This document shows, one piece after another, positions 18,890 through 27,522 of a stretch of DNA of 64,000 nt. This stretch comes from Streptomyces sp. NBC_00083. Lineage in GTDB: Bacteria; Actinomycetota; Actinomycetes; Streptomycetales; Streptomycetaceae. The stretch spans positions 1,550,001 to 1,614,000 of the forward strand of contig NZ_JAPELY010000002.1 in NCBI RefSeq assembly GCF_026343295.1, in the 5' to 3' direction. Position 1 is the first letter of the stretch. Each line of letters begins with the position of its first letter. A program made the translations under genes and the position numbers. The notes beneath the pieces are model-generated. The model did not search any database. It saw only the letters and a list, made by a program, of their open reading frames with translations, and was not told where the DNA came from.

Positions 18890-19966
18890 ATGACGCATGT
18901 CGATGTCGCGGTCGTCGGTGGCGGAGTCATCGGGTGCATGATCGCCCGGGAGGTGGCGCTGCGGGCTGCGCACGCCTCCGTGCTCGTACTCGACAAGGAT
19001 GCCGTCGGGTCCGGAGCCAGTCGCCGGTCGGCCGGTCTGCACTTCCCGCGCGGTACGAGCGAGCGCGTGCGCCGCATGTCCGCCTACAGCCAGGCCTCCT
19101 ACCGCGCCCTGCTCGACGCCGATCCGGCGCTGCCCATCCATCCGGTTCCCCTGCTGGTGGTGTCCGACCGCGCGAGCGCGGACCAGGTGGAGGCCGCCTA
19201 TCTCGACGAGGCCGGACTCTCCCGGGTGGACGCCCTGCCGGACTGGCTGCCACCCCTGTCGCCCGAGACGGCGGCCTGGACGGGCGAGGGCGCCCAGTAC
19301 GCCGATGTCGGCGCACTGGCACGGGTGTTGGCCCGGTCGCTGCGTCCGGGGACGACCTTCCGCGAGGGTGTCCGCGTCGACTCACTGGAGCGGGTCGGGA
19401 GCGGCTACGAACTCGGGCTTGGCACGGGAGAACGGGTCACGGCCGGCTCGGTCGTGCTCGCCCCCGGCCCGTGGCTGGCCGCACCGGCCTGGCGCGAACG
19501 GCTGGCGGTGCTGGATGCCCGGGTGAAGAAGGTCGTCGCGCTGCACATCGAGGAGCCGCCCGCCGCGCGGGACGGAGTCGTCGTCTTCCACGACGAGGAC
19601 GCGTTCCTGCTTCCGCTGCACGGACAGCGGCGCTGGCTCTTCAGCTACACCAGCCAGGTCTGGGACGTGGACCCCGACCGGCTCACCGGCAGCCTCTCCC
19701 CGTCCGACCTGGCCGAGGCCCGTGACGTACTGCTCAGGCGCGCCCCCCGCCTGGCCGATTCCGCCCGCAGCGGGCGGGTGTTCTGCGACGCGTACAGCGC
19801 GGACCGGGAGCCGGTGGTACGCGCCCTGGACGAGGAGGGGCGGCTGGTCTTCGCGGGGTGCGCCAACGGCTCCGGCTACCGGCTCGCACCCGCCATCGCC
19901 AGGGAGGCGGCGCAGCTGCTCCGCACCGCCGTTGAGAACCTTTCCGACCAAGGGAGCCACCGATGA
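18890..19966 (+). CDS. DAO-family FAD oxidoreductase releasing hydrazinoacetic acid
   Basis: A 358-residue protein of the glycine/sarcosine/D-amino acid oxidase family. The Rossmann motif VVGGGVIG is at residues 8-15, GSGASRRSAG near 38-47, and a C-terminal GCANGSGYRLAPAIA completes the FAD site. In the s56-p1 pathway the equivalent enzyme oxidatively cleaves N6-(carboxymethylamino)lysine to free the hydrazine acid. Its position between the N-hydroxylase and the cupin-MetRS fusion supports the same role here. It overlaps the next gene by ATGA. General oxidase family: very confident. Specific role: from context. Confidence 0.85.
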   Translation: MTHVDVAVVGGGVIGCMIAREVALRAAHASVLVLDKDAVGSGASRRSAGLHFPRGTSERVRRMSAYSQASYRALLDADPALPIHPVPLLVVSDRASADQVEAAYLDEAGLSRVDALPDWLPPLSPETAAWTGEGAQYADVGALARVLARSLRPGTTFREGVRVDSLERVGSGYELGLGTGERVTAGSVVLAPGPWLAAPAWRERLAVLDARVKKVVALHIEEPPAARDGVVVFHDEDAFLLPLHGQRRWLFSYTSQVWDVDPDRLTGSLSPSDLAEARDVLLRRAPRLADSARSGRVFCDAYSADREPVVRALDEEGRLVFAGCANGSGYRLAPAIAREAAQLLRTAVENLSDQGSHR

Positions 19967-21978
19967 ACGTGAGCGTCTTTTCCACGGAAGAACTGCACCA
20001 GGCATTCGGCATCGAGATGAGCTCCGTGGAGAAGATGGGCGCCGGAGCCGGCTGGGGCAGGGTCGCCCCCGGAGTCACCTCCGATCCGCACCAGCACGAC
20101 GAGATCGAGATGTTCGTCGTCGTCGCCGGGACCGGCTGGGTGGCCTTCGACGGGCGGCGCGTACGCGTGGAGCCGGGCACGGTGTGCCAGTTCGAGCCCT
20201 TCGAGACGCACGTCATCGAGAACGACGGCGACGTCGACCTGGTCTTCTTCGACCTGTACTGGCGCGACCCGGCGCGTGCCGCCGAGTCCGCGGCGGCGGG
20301 CGGCACGCGCCGCCGGTTCCACGAGAGGCCGGTGTTCGTCTTCTCGACCCCGCCCACCCCCAACGGCGACCTCCACCTCGGTCACCTGTCCGGTCCCTAC
20401 CTGGGGGCCGACGCCTACGTCCGGTTCCAGCGCATGCGGGGCACGCAGGCATGGCACCTCACCGGGAGCGACGACTTCCAGAGCTATGTGGTCGACCGCG
20501 CCCGCCGTGAGGAGCGCGACCCGGCGCGTACCGCCGAGCACTACAGCGCCGAGATCGCCGCGACGCTCCGGCTGATGGACATCGAGGTCGACCAGTACAC
20601 GGTGACCAACCAGGACCCCGACTACCGGGAGGGGCTGCGCGGGTACTTCTCGAAGCTGGTCGGCTCGGGGGCGGTCACGGTCCAGGAGACGGCGGCCCTG
20701 GTGGACGCCGAGACGGACGCCTACCTCTACGAGGTGGACGTGGCGGGCGGCTGTCCCGGCTGCGGGGGCGCCACCAGCGGCAACATCTGCGAGGAGTGCG
20801 GCGAACCGAACACCTGCGCAGATCTGGCCGACCCGCGCAGCGGCCGGTCGGACGCGCCGCCCGAGCAGCGGCGCCTCCCGCGCTTCGTCCTGCCCCTGCA
20901 CGAGTTCGGCGGCGAGGTCGCCGACCACCACCGCCTCGGCCGGGTCCCGGCCCGGCTGCGCGCACTGGCGGAGCGGGTGTTCGCGCGCGGCAGGCTCGAC
21001 ATTCCCGTGACCCACCCGTCGGACTGGGGCGTACCGCCCGCGGAGTCGGGGGCGGCCGGGCAGGTGATCTGGGTCTGGCCCGAGATGTCCTACGGCTTCC
21101 TCCACGGCATCGAGGCCCTCGGCGGCCGCCTGGGCCGCACCTGGCAGGCCGCGGCTCCCGAACAGGACTGGAAGTTCGTCCACTTCTTCGGCTACGACAA
21201 CAGCTTCTACCACGCGGTGCTCTACCCGGCCCTCTACCGGCTGGCGCACCCCCGGTGGAACCCCGACATCGATTACCACGTCAACGAGTTCTATCTCCTG
21301 GAGGGCGGCAAGTTCTCCACCAGCAGGCGCCATGCCATCTGGGGCAAGCAGATCCTGCGGCCGGAGACCGTGGACGCGGTGCGCTACCACCTGGCGCTCA
21401 CGCGTCCCGAGGAGCGGCGGACGAACTTCGAACTCGCGGCGTACACGGAGACCGTCCAGCGGGTCCTGGTGGACGGCTGGCAGGGCTGGCTGAACGACCT
21501 GGGCGCCCGGGTCGCCGGGCAATACGGCGGGACCGCCCCCGACGCCGGTGTCTGGACCCCTGAGCACACGGCGTTCCTCAACCGCCTGGGAATACGGCTC
21601 GCCGCCCTCGCCGACAGCTACGGGCAGGACGGATTCTCGCTGAACCGCGCGGCCGCCGAACTGGACGGGATCGTCGCCGACACGCGGCGGTTCGCCGAAG
21701 CGGAGGCACGCACCGCGCAGCTCGCCGGCTGGAAGGACGAGGCCCGCACGGCCGTCGCGCTGGAGCTGGCCGCCGCGCAGCTCCTGGCCCGCGCGGCCGT
21801 GCCGGTCATGCCCCGGTTCGCAGCCCGGCTCGCCGAGGCGCTGGGGAAGGCCGACCTCGCGTCCTGGCCCGCTCAGGTCGAACTGGTCACGCCCGGCACC
21901 CGGATCGACCTTGAGCAGCAGTCCTACTTCGCGGCCCTGCCGTCGGACTGGCCGCCGGCGGGGGGAGTCCAGGCATGA
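19963..21978 (+). CDS. Cupin-methionyl-tRNA synthetase-like fusion, N-N bond-forming hydrazine synthetase
   Basis: A 671-residue two-domain protein. Residues 1-110 are a cupin with metal ligands visible (His43, His45, Glu49, His83). Residues 120-660 are a class I aminoacyl-tRNA synthetase of the MetRS type. Its HLGH signature (HIGH equivalent) is at 138-141, two CxxC knuckles lie near 263-283, and KFSTS (KMSKS equivalent) near 447. The anticodon-binding tail is shortened. This fusion is the hallmark enzyme (Spb40 type) that activates glycine, couples it to N6-hydroxylysine and rearranges the ester to an N-N bond at the cupin. Codon use matches the neighbours. Very unlikely to be a housekeeping MetRS. 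Confidence 0.92.
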   Translation: MNVSVFSTEELHQAFGIEMSSVEKMGAGAGWGRVAPGVTSDPHQHDEIEMFVVVAGTGWVAFDGRRVRVEPGTVCQFEPFETHVIENDGDVDLVFFDLYWRDPARAAESAAAGGTRRRFHERPVFVFSTPPTPNGDLHLGHLSGPYLGADAYVRFQRMRGTQAWHLTGSDDFQSYVVDRARREERDPARTAEHYSAEIAATLRLMDIEVDQYTVTNQDPDYREGLRGYFSKLVGSGAVTVQETAALVDAETDAYLYEVDVAGGCPGCGGATSGNICEECGEPNTCADLADPRSGRSDAPPEQRRLPRFVLPLHEFGGEVADHHRLGRVPARLRALAERVFARGRLDIPVTHPSDWGVPPAESGAAGQVIWVWPEMSYGFLHGIEALGGRLGRTWQAAAPEQDWKFVHFFGYDNSFYHAVLYPALYRLAHPRWNPDIDYHVNEFYLLEGGKFSTSRRHAIWGKQILRPETVDAVRYHLALTRPEERRTNFELAAYTETVQRVLVDGWQGWLNDLGARVAGQYGGTAPDAGVWTPEHTAFLNRLGIRLAALADSYGQDGFSLNRAAAELDGIVADTRRFAEAEARTAQLAGWKDEARTAVALELAAAQLLARAAVPVMPRFAARLAEALGKADLASWPAQVELVTPGTRIDLEQQSYFAALPSDWPPAGGVQA

Positions 21979-23513
21979 CGGACTCCGTGATCAACCGCCT
22001 GGTGGCGAGGCCGCCGGCGCCCGGCCACCGGATCTCTTTCATCCGGCTCGGCAGCGTCAGGACGCTCGACCTGACGGAACTGTACGAACAGTCGGGCCGT
22101 GTCGCCGCCCACCTGCGCGGCATCGGCGTCGGGGCCGGGGACCGCATCGGCGTCCTGGGAGCCAACAGCCTGGAATGGGTGCTGCTGGACCTGGCCGCAC
22201 TGCGGCTGGGGGCAGTTGTCGCGGGCTTCGAGCCGGGCAAGTTCACCGATACCGCAGAGCTGGTGGCACGCTACGGGCTCGCGGTCCTGTTCACCGACCA
22301 GAACGTGCCGGCGGACGCACCGGCCGCCGTCCGGGCGTTCACCGAAGTCGCCGACGCCGCGCGCCGCGCCTGCCCGGGGCCTCCCGTACCCGTCGTGTAC
22401 GGGCCCGAGGACGTGACGACCATCAAGTTCACCTCCGGCAGCACCGGTGCGCCCAAGGGGCTCGGGGCCACCGTCGGCAGTATCGACGCCTCGATACGGG
22501 CCGTGCAGGAGCTCTTCGGACACGGGGGCGACGACAACCTCTTCGTCTTCCTTCCGCTGTCGCTGCTCCAGCAGCGGTACTGGCTCTACTCCGCCCTCTG
22601 CTTCGGCCACGACGTGACCGTCACCACGTACGAGGCGGCCTTCGCCGCACTGGCAACGGCCCGGCCGACCGTGGTGATGGGCGTACCGGCGTTCTTCGAG
22701 GCCGCCCGGCAGCAGATCGGCCGGGACGCCGCACGCGCGGAGGGCGTCGCGCCCGAGGAGGCCCGCCGCGCGGCCGCACGCCGTCTGTTCGGCGACCGCA
22801 TCCGGTACCTGTGGACCGGGTCGGCCCCGGCGGACAGGGAGGTGCTGCGCTATCTCACCGACGCGGGTCTTCCCGTCTACGAGGGCTACGGCCTGAACGA
22901 GACGTGCATCGTCAGCAAGAACCACCCCGGCGCCCACAAGGAGGGCAGCGTGGGGAAGGTGCTGCGGGGCAAGGAGGTGCTGCTCGACGAGGACGGCGTG
23001 ATCCTCGTGCGCAGCGAGCACCCGGTGAACCGGCGTTACACGTTCGCCGAACCCGGCGACTCCGAGCGGATGTTCCTCCCCGACGGGGTGGTGCGCACCG
23101 GGGACCTCGGGCACGTGGACGAGGACGGCTTCCTGTTCATCCGGGGGCGCGCCGACGACGTCATCGTGCTCGGCAACGGCAAGAAGGTGATCGTCCGGCC
23201 GATCGAGGAGCACATGCGGACGAGTCCGGCGATCGAGGAGTGCGTGGTGTTCTGCCCCGCGCAGACGTCACTGGTTGCGGTGGTCTCGCCTTCCTCCGAC
23301 ACGGCCGACACCGAGGCGATCGCCGAGCAACTGGCCCGCACCAACGCCGCGTTCGGCCGGGACGAGCAGATTCGCAAGGTCGTGGTCGCGAGCCCGCGGC
23401 CCAGCATCGCCAACGGCATGCTCACTTCGCAGTTCAAGCCGAAACGGCAGGCCATCTTCGCTGCCTTCCAGTCGGAGATCACGAACAACCAGGACGGAAT
23501 CCATGCCCAGTGA
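21975..23513 (+). CDS. AMP-dependent acyl ligase, candidate hydrazinoacetyl-carrier ligase
   Basis: A 512-residue ANL-superfamily adenylate-forming enzyme. The P-loop FTSGSTGAPKG lies near residue 155, YGLNET near 310 and TGDLG near 376. The C-terminal part ends with LTSQFKPKRQAI, where Lys is the expected adenylation residue. It is a free-standing ligase like those that load small acids on carriers. The next gene, overlapping by 11 bp, encodes a small carrier protein. Hydrazinoacetate made by the three preceding genes is the obvious substrate, but this is inferred from order. Confidence 0.82.
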   Translation: MTDSVINRLVARPPAPGHRISFIRLGSVRTLDLTELYEQSGRVAAHLRGIGVGAGDRIGVLGANSLEWVLLDLAALRLGAVVAGFEPGKFTDTAELVARYGLAVLFTDQNVPADAPAAVRAFTEVADAARRACPGPPVPVVYGPEDVTTIKFTSGSTGAPKGLGATVGSIDASIRAVQELFGHGGDDNLFVFLPLSLLQQRYWLYSALCFGHDVTVTTYEAAFAALATARPTVVMGVPAFFEAARQQIGRDAARAEGVAPEEARRAAARRLFGDRIRYLWTGSAPADREVLRYLTDAGLPVYEGYGLNETCIVSKNHPGAHKEGSVGKVLRGKEVLLDEDGVILVRSEHPVNRRYTFAEPGDSERMFLPDGVVRTGDLGHVDEDGFLFIRGRADDVIVLGNGKKVIVRPIEEHMRTSPAIEECVVFCPAQTSLVAVVSPSSDTADTEAIAEQLARTNAAFGRDEQIRKVVVASPRPSIANGMLTSQFKPKRQAIFAAFQSEITNNQDGIHAQ

Positions 23514-23763
23514 CATCGAGACCATCGCGCGGCAGAACCTGTCGGCCGCGGTCCAACCGGCCGTCGACCCGGACGCGTTCGAACCGGACACCGATTTGAC
23601 CGACTACGGACTGACCTCGTTGCAGAAGGTCCTGTTCCTGACGCGGCTCTGCGAGGACCTCGCGGTCGACCTGGTGCATCTGACCGAACGCGACGTCGCG
23701 GAGATGCGCACCCTCCACGATGTCGTCGACACCCTGTCGCGCTACGCCGGAAAGGCCTCATGA
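23503..23763 (+). CDS. Small acyl carrier protein paired with the ligase
   Basis: An 86-residue carrier protein. The attachment site is in DLTDYGLTSLQKVLFL, an ACP-like variant (GLTSL, Ser near residue 39) of the DSL motif. Helix 2 and the acidic surface are typical. The ATG at 23503 overlaps the ligase end by 11 bp, indicating coupled translation, so the two probably form a loading pair. The GNAT gene starts 2 bp after it. Confidence 0.85.
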   Translation: MPSDIETIARQNLSAAVQPAVDPDAFEPDTDLTDYGLTSLQKVLFLTRLCEDLAVDLVHLTERDVAEMRTLHDVVDTLSRYAGKAS

Positions 23764-23764
23764 A

Positions 23765-24379
23765 GTGAGTTGGGCAGAGCTGGCCGCGGCCACGCTGGAG
23801 AACGACCATGTCAGGCTGCGGCCGATCGGTCCCGAGGACCGTGAGTCGGTCCACGACATCGCGATGGACCCGGTGATCTGGCGCTACTTCGTGAGTCTGG
23901 TCGAGACGGAGGAGGACTTCGACGCCTTCTTCCGGGGCATGCTCGCCGACCACGCGGCGGGCAAGCGCGTGGTCTTCCACATCACCGACAAGAAGACAGG
24001 GCGCTGCGCGGGGAGCATGAGCTTCGGCAACCTCTCCGAGGCGGACGGACGCCTGGAGATCGGCTGGTCCTGGCTGGGCATCGACTTCCAGGGCCGCGGC
24101 ATCAACCGCTGGGCCAAGTACCTGCTGCTGGAGCACGCCTTCGAGACCCTGGGCGCCGAGCGCGTGGAGTTCAAGACGGACCAGCTCAACGTGCAGGCCC
24201 GAGCGGGCCTGCGCAACATCGGCGCCCAGGAGGAGGGCGTCCTGCGCAGCTTCAACCCGATGCCGGACGGCAGGCGCCGGGACGCCGTCTACTACAGCGT
24301 GCTGCGCGGAGAGTGGACGTGGCTCAAGGACGAGCTGGCCACCCACGCGAAGGTGACGCGTCCGGGCGCGGCGGTGTGA
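23765..24379 (+). CDS. GNAT-family N-acyltransferase (RimJ/RimL type)
   Basis: A 204-residue GNAT-fold protein. The acyl-CoA binding segment (GWSWLGIDFQGRGINRWAKYLLLEHAF, read as separate strands/helix) is near residues 98-124, followed by ERVEFKTDQLNVQAR and a shortened C-terminus. The start is the GTG at 23765. It sits between a carrier protein and a C45 hydrolase. In the triacsin pathway a GNAT acylates the distal nitrogen of carrier-bound hydrazinoacetate, and the same protective acylation is likely here. The acyl donor cannot be read from sequence. Confidence 0.8.
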   Translation: MSWAELAAATLENDHVRLRPIGPEDRESVHDIAMDPVIWRYFVSLVETEEDFDAFFRGMLADHAAGKRVVFHITDKKTGRCAGSMSFGNLSEADGRLEIGWSWLGIDFQGRGINRWAKYLLLEHAFETLGAERVEFKTDQLNVQARAGLRNIGAQEEGVLRSFNPMPDGRRRDAVYYSVLRGEWTWLKDELATHAKVTRPGAAV

Positions 24380-25437
24380 CCGACGGAGCGGGCGTCGCCC
24401 ATCTGCGCCTCAGCGGCACTCCCTACGAGGTCGGCCGGCAGCACGGAACGGCGCTCGCCGGGTCGCTGCGCGGCTTCGTCGACGACTCCCTCTGCCGTCT
24501 CAACCTGCTGCTCGACGAACAGGTCTCGATGGCCGGGCTGCACCCCGTGCTGTCCGCGTTCGACGCGGTGATCACGGCGGAGCTGCCGCGGCTGGCCGAG
24601 GAGATCACCGGGCTCGCCGACGGGATCGGCATCCCCCGCGACCAGGCGCTGCTGCTGCAACTGCGCCGGGAGATCCTGGGCTACCGGAAGATCCCGGCGC
24701 GCGGCGACTGCACGACGTACGCCAGGGCCGGCTCCCATCCGGTCCTGGCCCAGACGGTGGACCTGAACGGTGACCTGGACGACCGCATCAGCGTCCTCGA
24801 CATCGGTCTCGAGGGCTCCCCGCGCCGGGCCCTGGTGCTCAGTTTCGCGGGGCTCCTCGGCTATCTCGGGGTGAACAGCGACGGCCTGGCCGTCGGCCTC
24901 AACCTGGTCCTCGGCGGCGACTGGAAACCAGGAGTCCCGCCGTACCTGGCCATACGCCATGTGCTGGACTGCGCCGGCGGCGTCGACGAGGCGGTCGAAT
25001 TCCTCCGCGGTCTGCCGTTGGCCAGCTCCCGTTCGTTCATGCTCTGCGACGCGGACAAGGCGGTGTGGGTGGAGGCCCTGGACGGTGAGTTCCGGTGCTT
25101 CGAGGCCCAACAGGCCGAACATACCAACCACTTCCTCCACCCCGACTTCCAGCCCTCCGACGAGATCAACGTCTTCGCGCGGAACTCCTCACGCCGACGG
25201 CTGGAGGCGTGCCGTGCCGGTCTCGCCGCGATGGCACCGGCGGCGGGGGTGGAGGACCACTTCGCTCTGCTCTCGGCTCCTCCCATCCGCGTTGCCGCGA
25301 CCGGTGACATCCGGTACGAGCGCACCGTGGCCGCCGCCGTCGCGCTGCCGGGGAGCGGCCGGCTGTACCTCAGGCCGGGCGACCCCGCCGCCTGTGCCAC
25401 CCGGGAGTTCACCGTGACGGACCCGGGCGGGACCTGA
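24376..25437 (+). CDS. C45-family Ntn hydrolase/acyltransferase (acyl-CoA:6-APA acyltransferase-like)
   Basis: A 353-residue protein similar in layout to the autoproteolytic C45 family. An N-terminal YEVGRQHG segment, a helical propeptide and the cleavage site region RGDCTT give Cys112 as likely new N-terminal nucleophile. The core GYLGVNSDGLAVGLNLVLGGDW follows. Family members cleave or form amides. The GTG at 24376 overlaps the GNAT stop (GTGA). As partner of a GNAT it could remove a protecting N-acyl group late in the pathway, or transfer an acyl group. Substrate unknown. Confidence 0.75.
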   Translation: MTDGAGVAHLRLSGTPYEVGRQHGTALAGSLRGFVDDSLCRLNLLLDEQVSMAGLHPVLSAFDAVITAELPRLAEEITGLADGIGIPRDQALLLQLRREILGYRKIPARGDCTTYARAGSHPVLAQTVDLNGDLDDRISVLDIGLEGSPRRALVLSFAGLLGYLGVNSDGLAVGLNLVLGGDWKPGVPPYLAIRHVLDCAGGVDEAVEFLRGLPLASSRSFMLCDADKAVWVEALDGEFRCFEAQQAEHTNHFLHPDFQPSDEINVFARNSSRRRLEACRAGLAAMAPAAGVEDHFALLSAPPIRVAATGDIRYERTVAAAVALPGSGRLYLRPGDPAACATREFTVTDPGGT

Positions 25438-25524
25438 ACGCCGCGGTCGGTGCGCGGACCTGACGCATCCGATCCGGCGCATCCGACCTGACCTTGATCT
25501 CTTCGACCTCCGACGGGCGAGAAC

Positions 25525-26511
25525 ATGAACGTGCTTGATGACGAGAACGGGTGGTCCCCCGCCCCGGCGGACCACGAGGGCCGGCCCACGACCGCCCTCG
25601 GAACGGCCGCGGTGTCCAGCGCCGCTACCGCTGCCGGCGACCTCTCCAGGCTGCTGATGATCAGGCACTTCGAACTGACCGTCCTGGACCTGTTCGCGCG
25701 CGGGCTGCTGAACGGTACGACGCACACCTGCATCGGCCAGGAGTACGTGCCGGTGGCCCTGGGGCCGCTGCTGGCCCCGGAGGACTTCGTGTTCAGCAAC
25801 CACCGCGGCCACGGCCACTACCTGGCCCGGTTCGACGACCCCGAGGGCCTGTTGGCCGAGATGACCGGCCGCGAGGGCGCCGTCTGCTCGGGCGTCGGCG
25901 GCAGCCAGCACATCTTCCGGGACACCTACCTGTCCACGGGGGTGCAGGGCGAGAGCCTGCCCGTGGCCGTGGGCACGGCCCTGTGGTTCCAGCGGACCGG
26001 CAGGGCCGGGATCGCCGTGGCCTACATCGGCGACGGCACCTGGGGCGAGGGCGCCGTCTACGAGGCGTTGAACCTGGCCGCGCTGTGGCGGCTGCCGCTG
26101 GTGGTGGTCGTGGAGAACAACGGCATCGCGCAGACCACGCCGACCGCGAGCGCCATGGCCGGTGACATCGCCGGGCGCGCCGCGGCGTTCGGCATCGACC
26201 ATGTGCCCGTGACCGGCAGCGACGTGGCCGCGATCCGGGCGCTCCTGGCGCCGGTGGTGGAGCGGGCGCGCGCCGGCGGCGGGCCGTGCGTCGTGGAGTT
26301 CGCGACCCACCGCCTCGGCCCGCACAGCAAGGGCGACGACACGCGTTCCGCGGCCGAGGTCGACGCCGAGCGGGAACACGACTGGTACGACGCCTGTCGG
26401 CGTCGGGACCCCGACCTGTTCGCCAAGGTCGACGACGAGCAGCGGACGCGGATAGCCGACGCCGTGGACCGGGTCCTGGCCCGTCCGGCCTCGGTCTGGG
26501 AGAGGAGCTGA
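25525..26511 (+). CDS. 2-oxoacid dehydrogenase E1 alpha subunit (TPP-dependent)
   Basis: A 328-residue protein of the PDH/BCKDH/acetoin dehydrogenase E1-alpha family. The TPP-binding motif begins GDGTWGEGA near residue 170 and ends NN near 198. The GVGGSQHI and HRGHGHY segments are conserved. Followed 3 bp later by E1 beta and then E2, so the three form an acyl-transferring complex. An 87-bp gap separates it from the C45 gene, but no terminator is visible. Substrate is not obvious; it may supply an unusual acyl-CoA for the GNAT, the KASIII-like enzyme or the assembly line. Confidence 0.9.
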   Translation: MNVLDDENGWSPAPADHEGRPTTALGTAAVSSAATAAGDLSRLLMIRHFELTVLDLFARGLLNGTTHTCIGQEYVPVALGPLLAPEDFVFSNHRGHGHYLARFDDPEGLLAEMTGREGAVCSGVGGSQHIFRDTYLSTGVQGESLPVAVGTALWFQRTGRAGIAVAYIGDGTWGEGAVYEALNLAALWRLPLVVVVENNGIAQTTPTASAMAGDIAGRAAAFGIDHVPVTGSDVAAIRALLAPVVERARAGGGPCVVEFATHRLGPHSKGDDTRSAAEVDAEREHDWYDACRRRDPDLFAKVDDEQRTRIADAVDRVLARPASVWERS

Positions 26512-26514
26512 CCG

Positions 26515-27522
26515 ATGGAGCGCGTCGCTGAGAATCTGAACCGGGCCCTGCACGCGGCCTTCGCCGCCGACCCCGGGCTGTTCCTGCTGGGGGAGGACGT
26601 CACCGATCCGTACGGCGGCACCTTCAAAATCACCAAGGGTCTTTCGTCGGGCTACCCCGACCGGGTCCTGAGCACGCCGATCAGCGAGCAGTCGCTGGTG
26701 GGCGTGGCCAACGGGCTCGCGCTGTCCGGCGGGCGCGCCATCGTCGAGATCATGTTCGGCGACTTCGCCACCTTGGCCTTCGACCAGATCGTGAACTTCG
26801 CGGCCAAGTCGGTCGCGATGTACGGCCGGCGCGTCGAGGTACCGGTGATCGTGCGCTGTCCCACCGGCGGCCGGCGCGGATACGGCCCGACCCACAGCCA
26901 GAGCCTCCAGAAGCACTTCATCGGCGTGCCGCACCTGTCGGTGTACGAGATCTCGCCGTTCCACGACAGCACGGCGCTGCTGGCCGGTCTGCTCGCCGCC
27001 GGCGAGCCGGCCGTCCTGTTCGAGGACAAGGTGCTCTACACGCAACCGATGCACGAGCCGGGCACGGACGGGCCGTTCGCCGCGGACTTCCCGTTCGGCG
27101 CCGACGGCCCGGCACGCCTGCGGATGTCGGACGGCGACGACACGGCCGACTGCGTGATCGTCGCGCCCGGCGGCGTGGCCCGGCGAGCACTCGCGGCGGC
27201 CGGGACGTTGTTCGCGGAACGGGAGATCACCTGCGAGGTGATCGTTCCGACCCGGCTGTACCCGTTCGACGTGGAGCCGCTGCTGCCCGCCCTGGCCGGC
27301 GCCGAGGTGGTGTGCCTGGTCGAGGACTCGGCCGCCGGCGGCACCTGGGGCTCGGAGGTCGCCACGCGCGTCTACGAGCGCTTGTGGGGCCGCCTGCGGC
27401 GCCCGGTCGTGCTGTGCAGCGCCGAGGCCGAGGTGATTCCGACCGCCGCCCACCTGGAGCAGACCGTGCTCCCTCAAGCGTCCGACATCCACCGCGCCAT
27501 CTGGGAGGCGTTGCATGCGTGA
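26515..27522 (+). CDS. 2-oxoacid dehydrogenase E1 beta subunit
   Basis: A 335-residue transketolase-like protein of the E1-beta family, with LGEDVTDPYGGTFKITKGL near the start, the conserved PISEQSLVGVANGLA and IMFGDFATLAFDQI helices, and the C-terminal transketolase domain. It pairs with the preceding subunit to decarboxylate a 2-oxoacid on TPP and hand the acyl group to lipoyl-E2. Overlaps E2 by 8 bp (ATG at 27515). Confidence 0.92.
   Translation: MERVAENLNRALHAAFAADPGLFLLGEDVTDPYGGTFKITKGLSSGYPDRVLSTPISEQSLVGVANGLALSGGRAIVEIMFGDFATLAFDQIVNFAAKSVAMYGRRVEVPVIVRCPTGGRRGYGPTHSQSLQKHFIGVPHLSVYEISPFHDSTALLAGLLAAGEPAVLFEDKVLYTQPMHEPGTDGPFAADFPFGADGPARLRMSDGDDTADCVIVAPGGVARRALAAAGTLFAEREITCEVIVPTRLYPFDVEPLLPALAGAEVVCLVEDSAAGGTWGSEVATRVYERLWGRLRRPVVLCSAEAEVIPTAAHLEQTVLPQASDIHRAIWEALHA

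Noticed and set aside
19963..21978. Reading the cupin-MetRS protein as a duplicate, antibiotic-resistant methionyl-tRNA synthetase
   Set aside because: The cupin fusion, shortened anticodon domain and adjacency to N-hydroxylase and DAO genes fit hydrazine synthetase, not a resistance copy.
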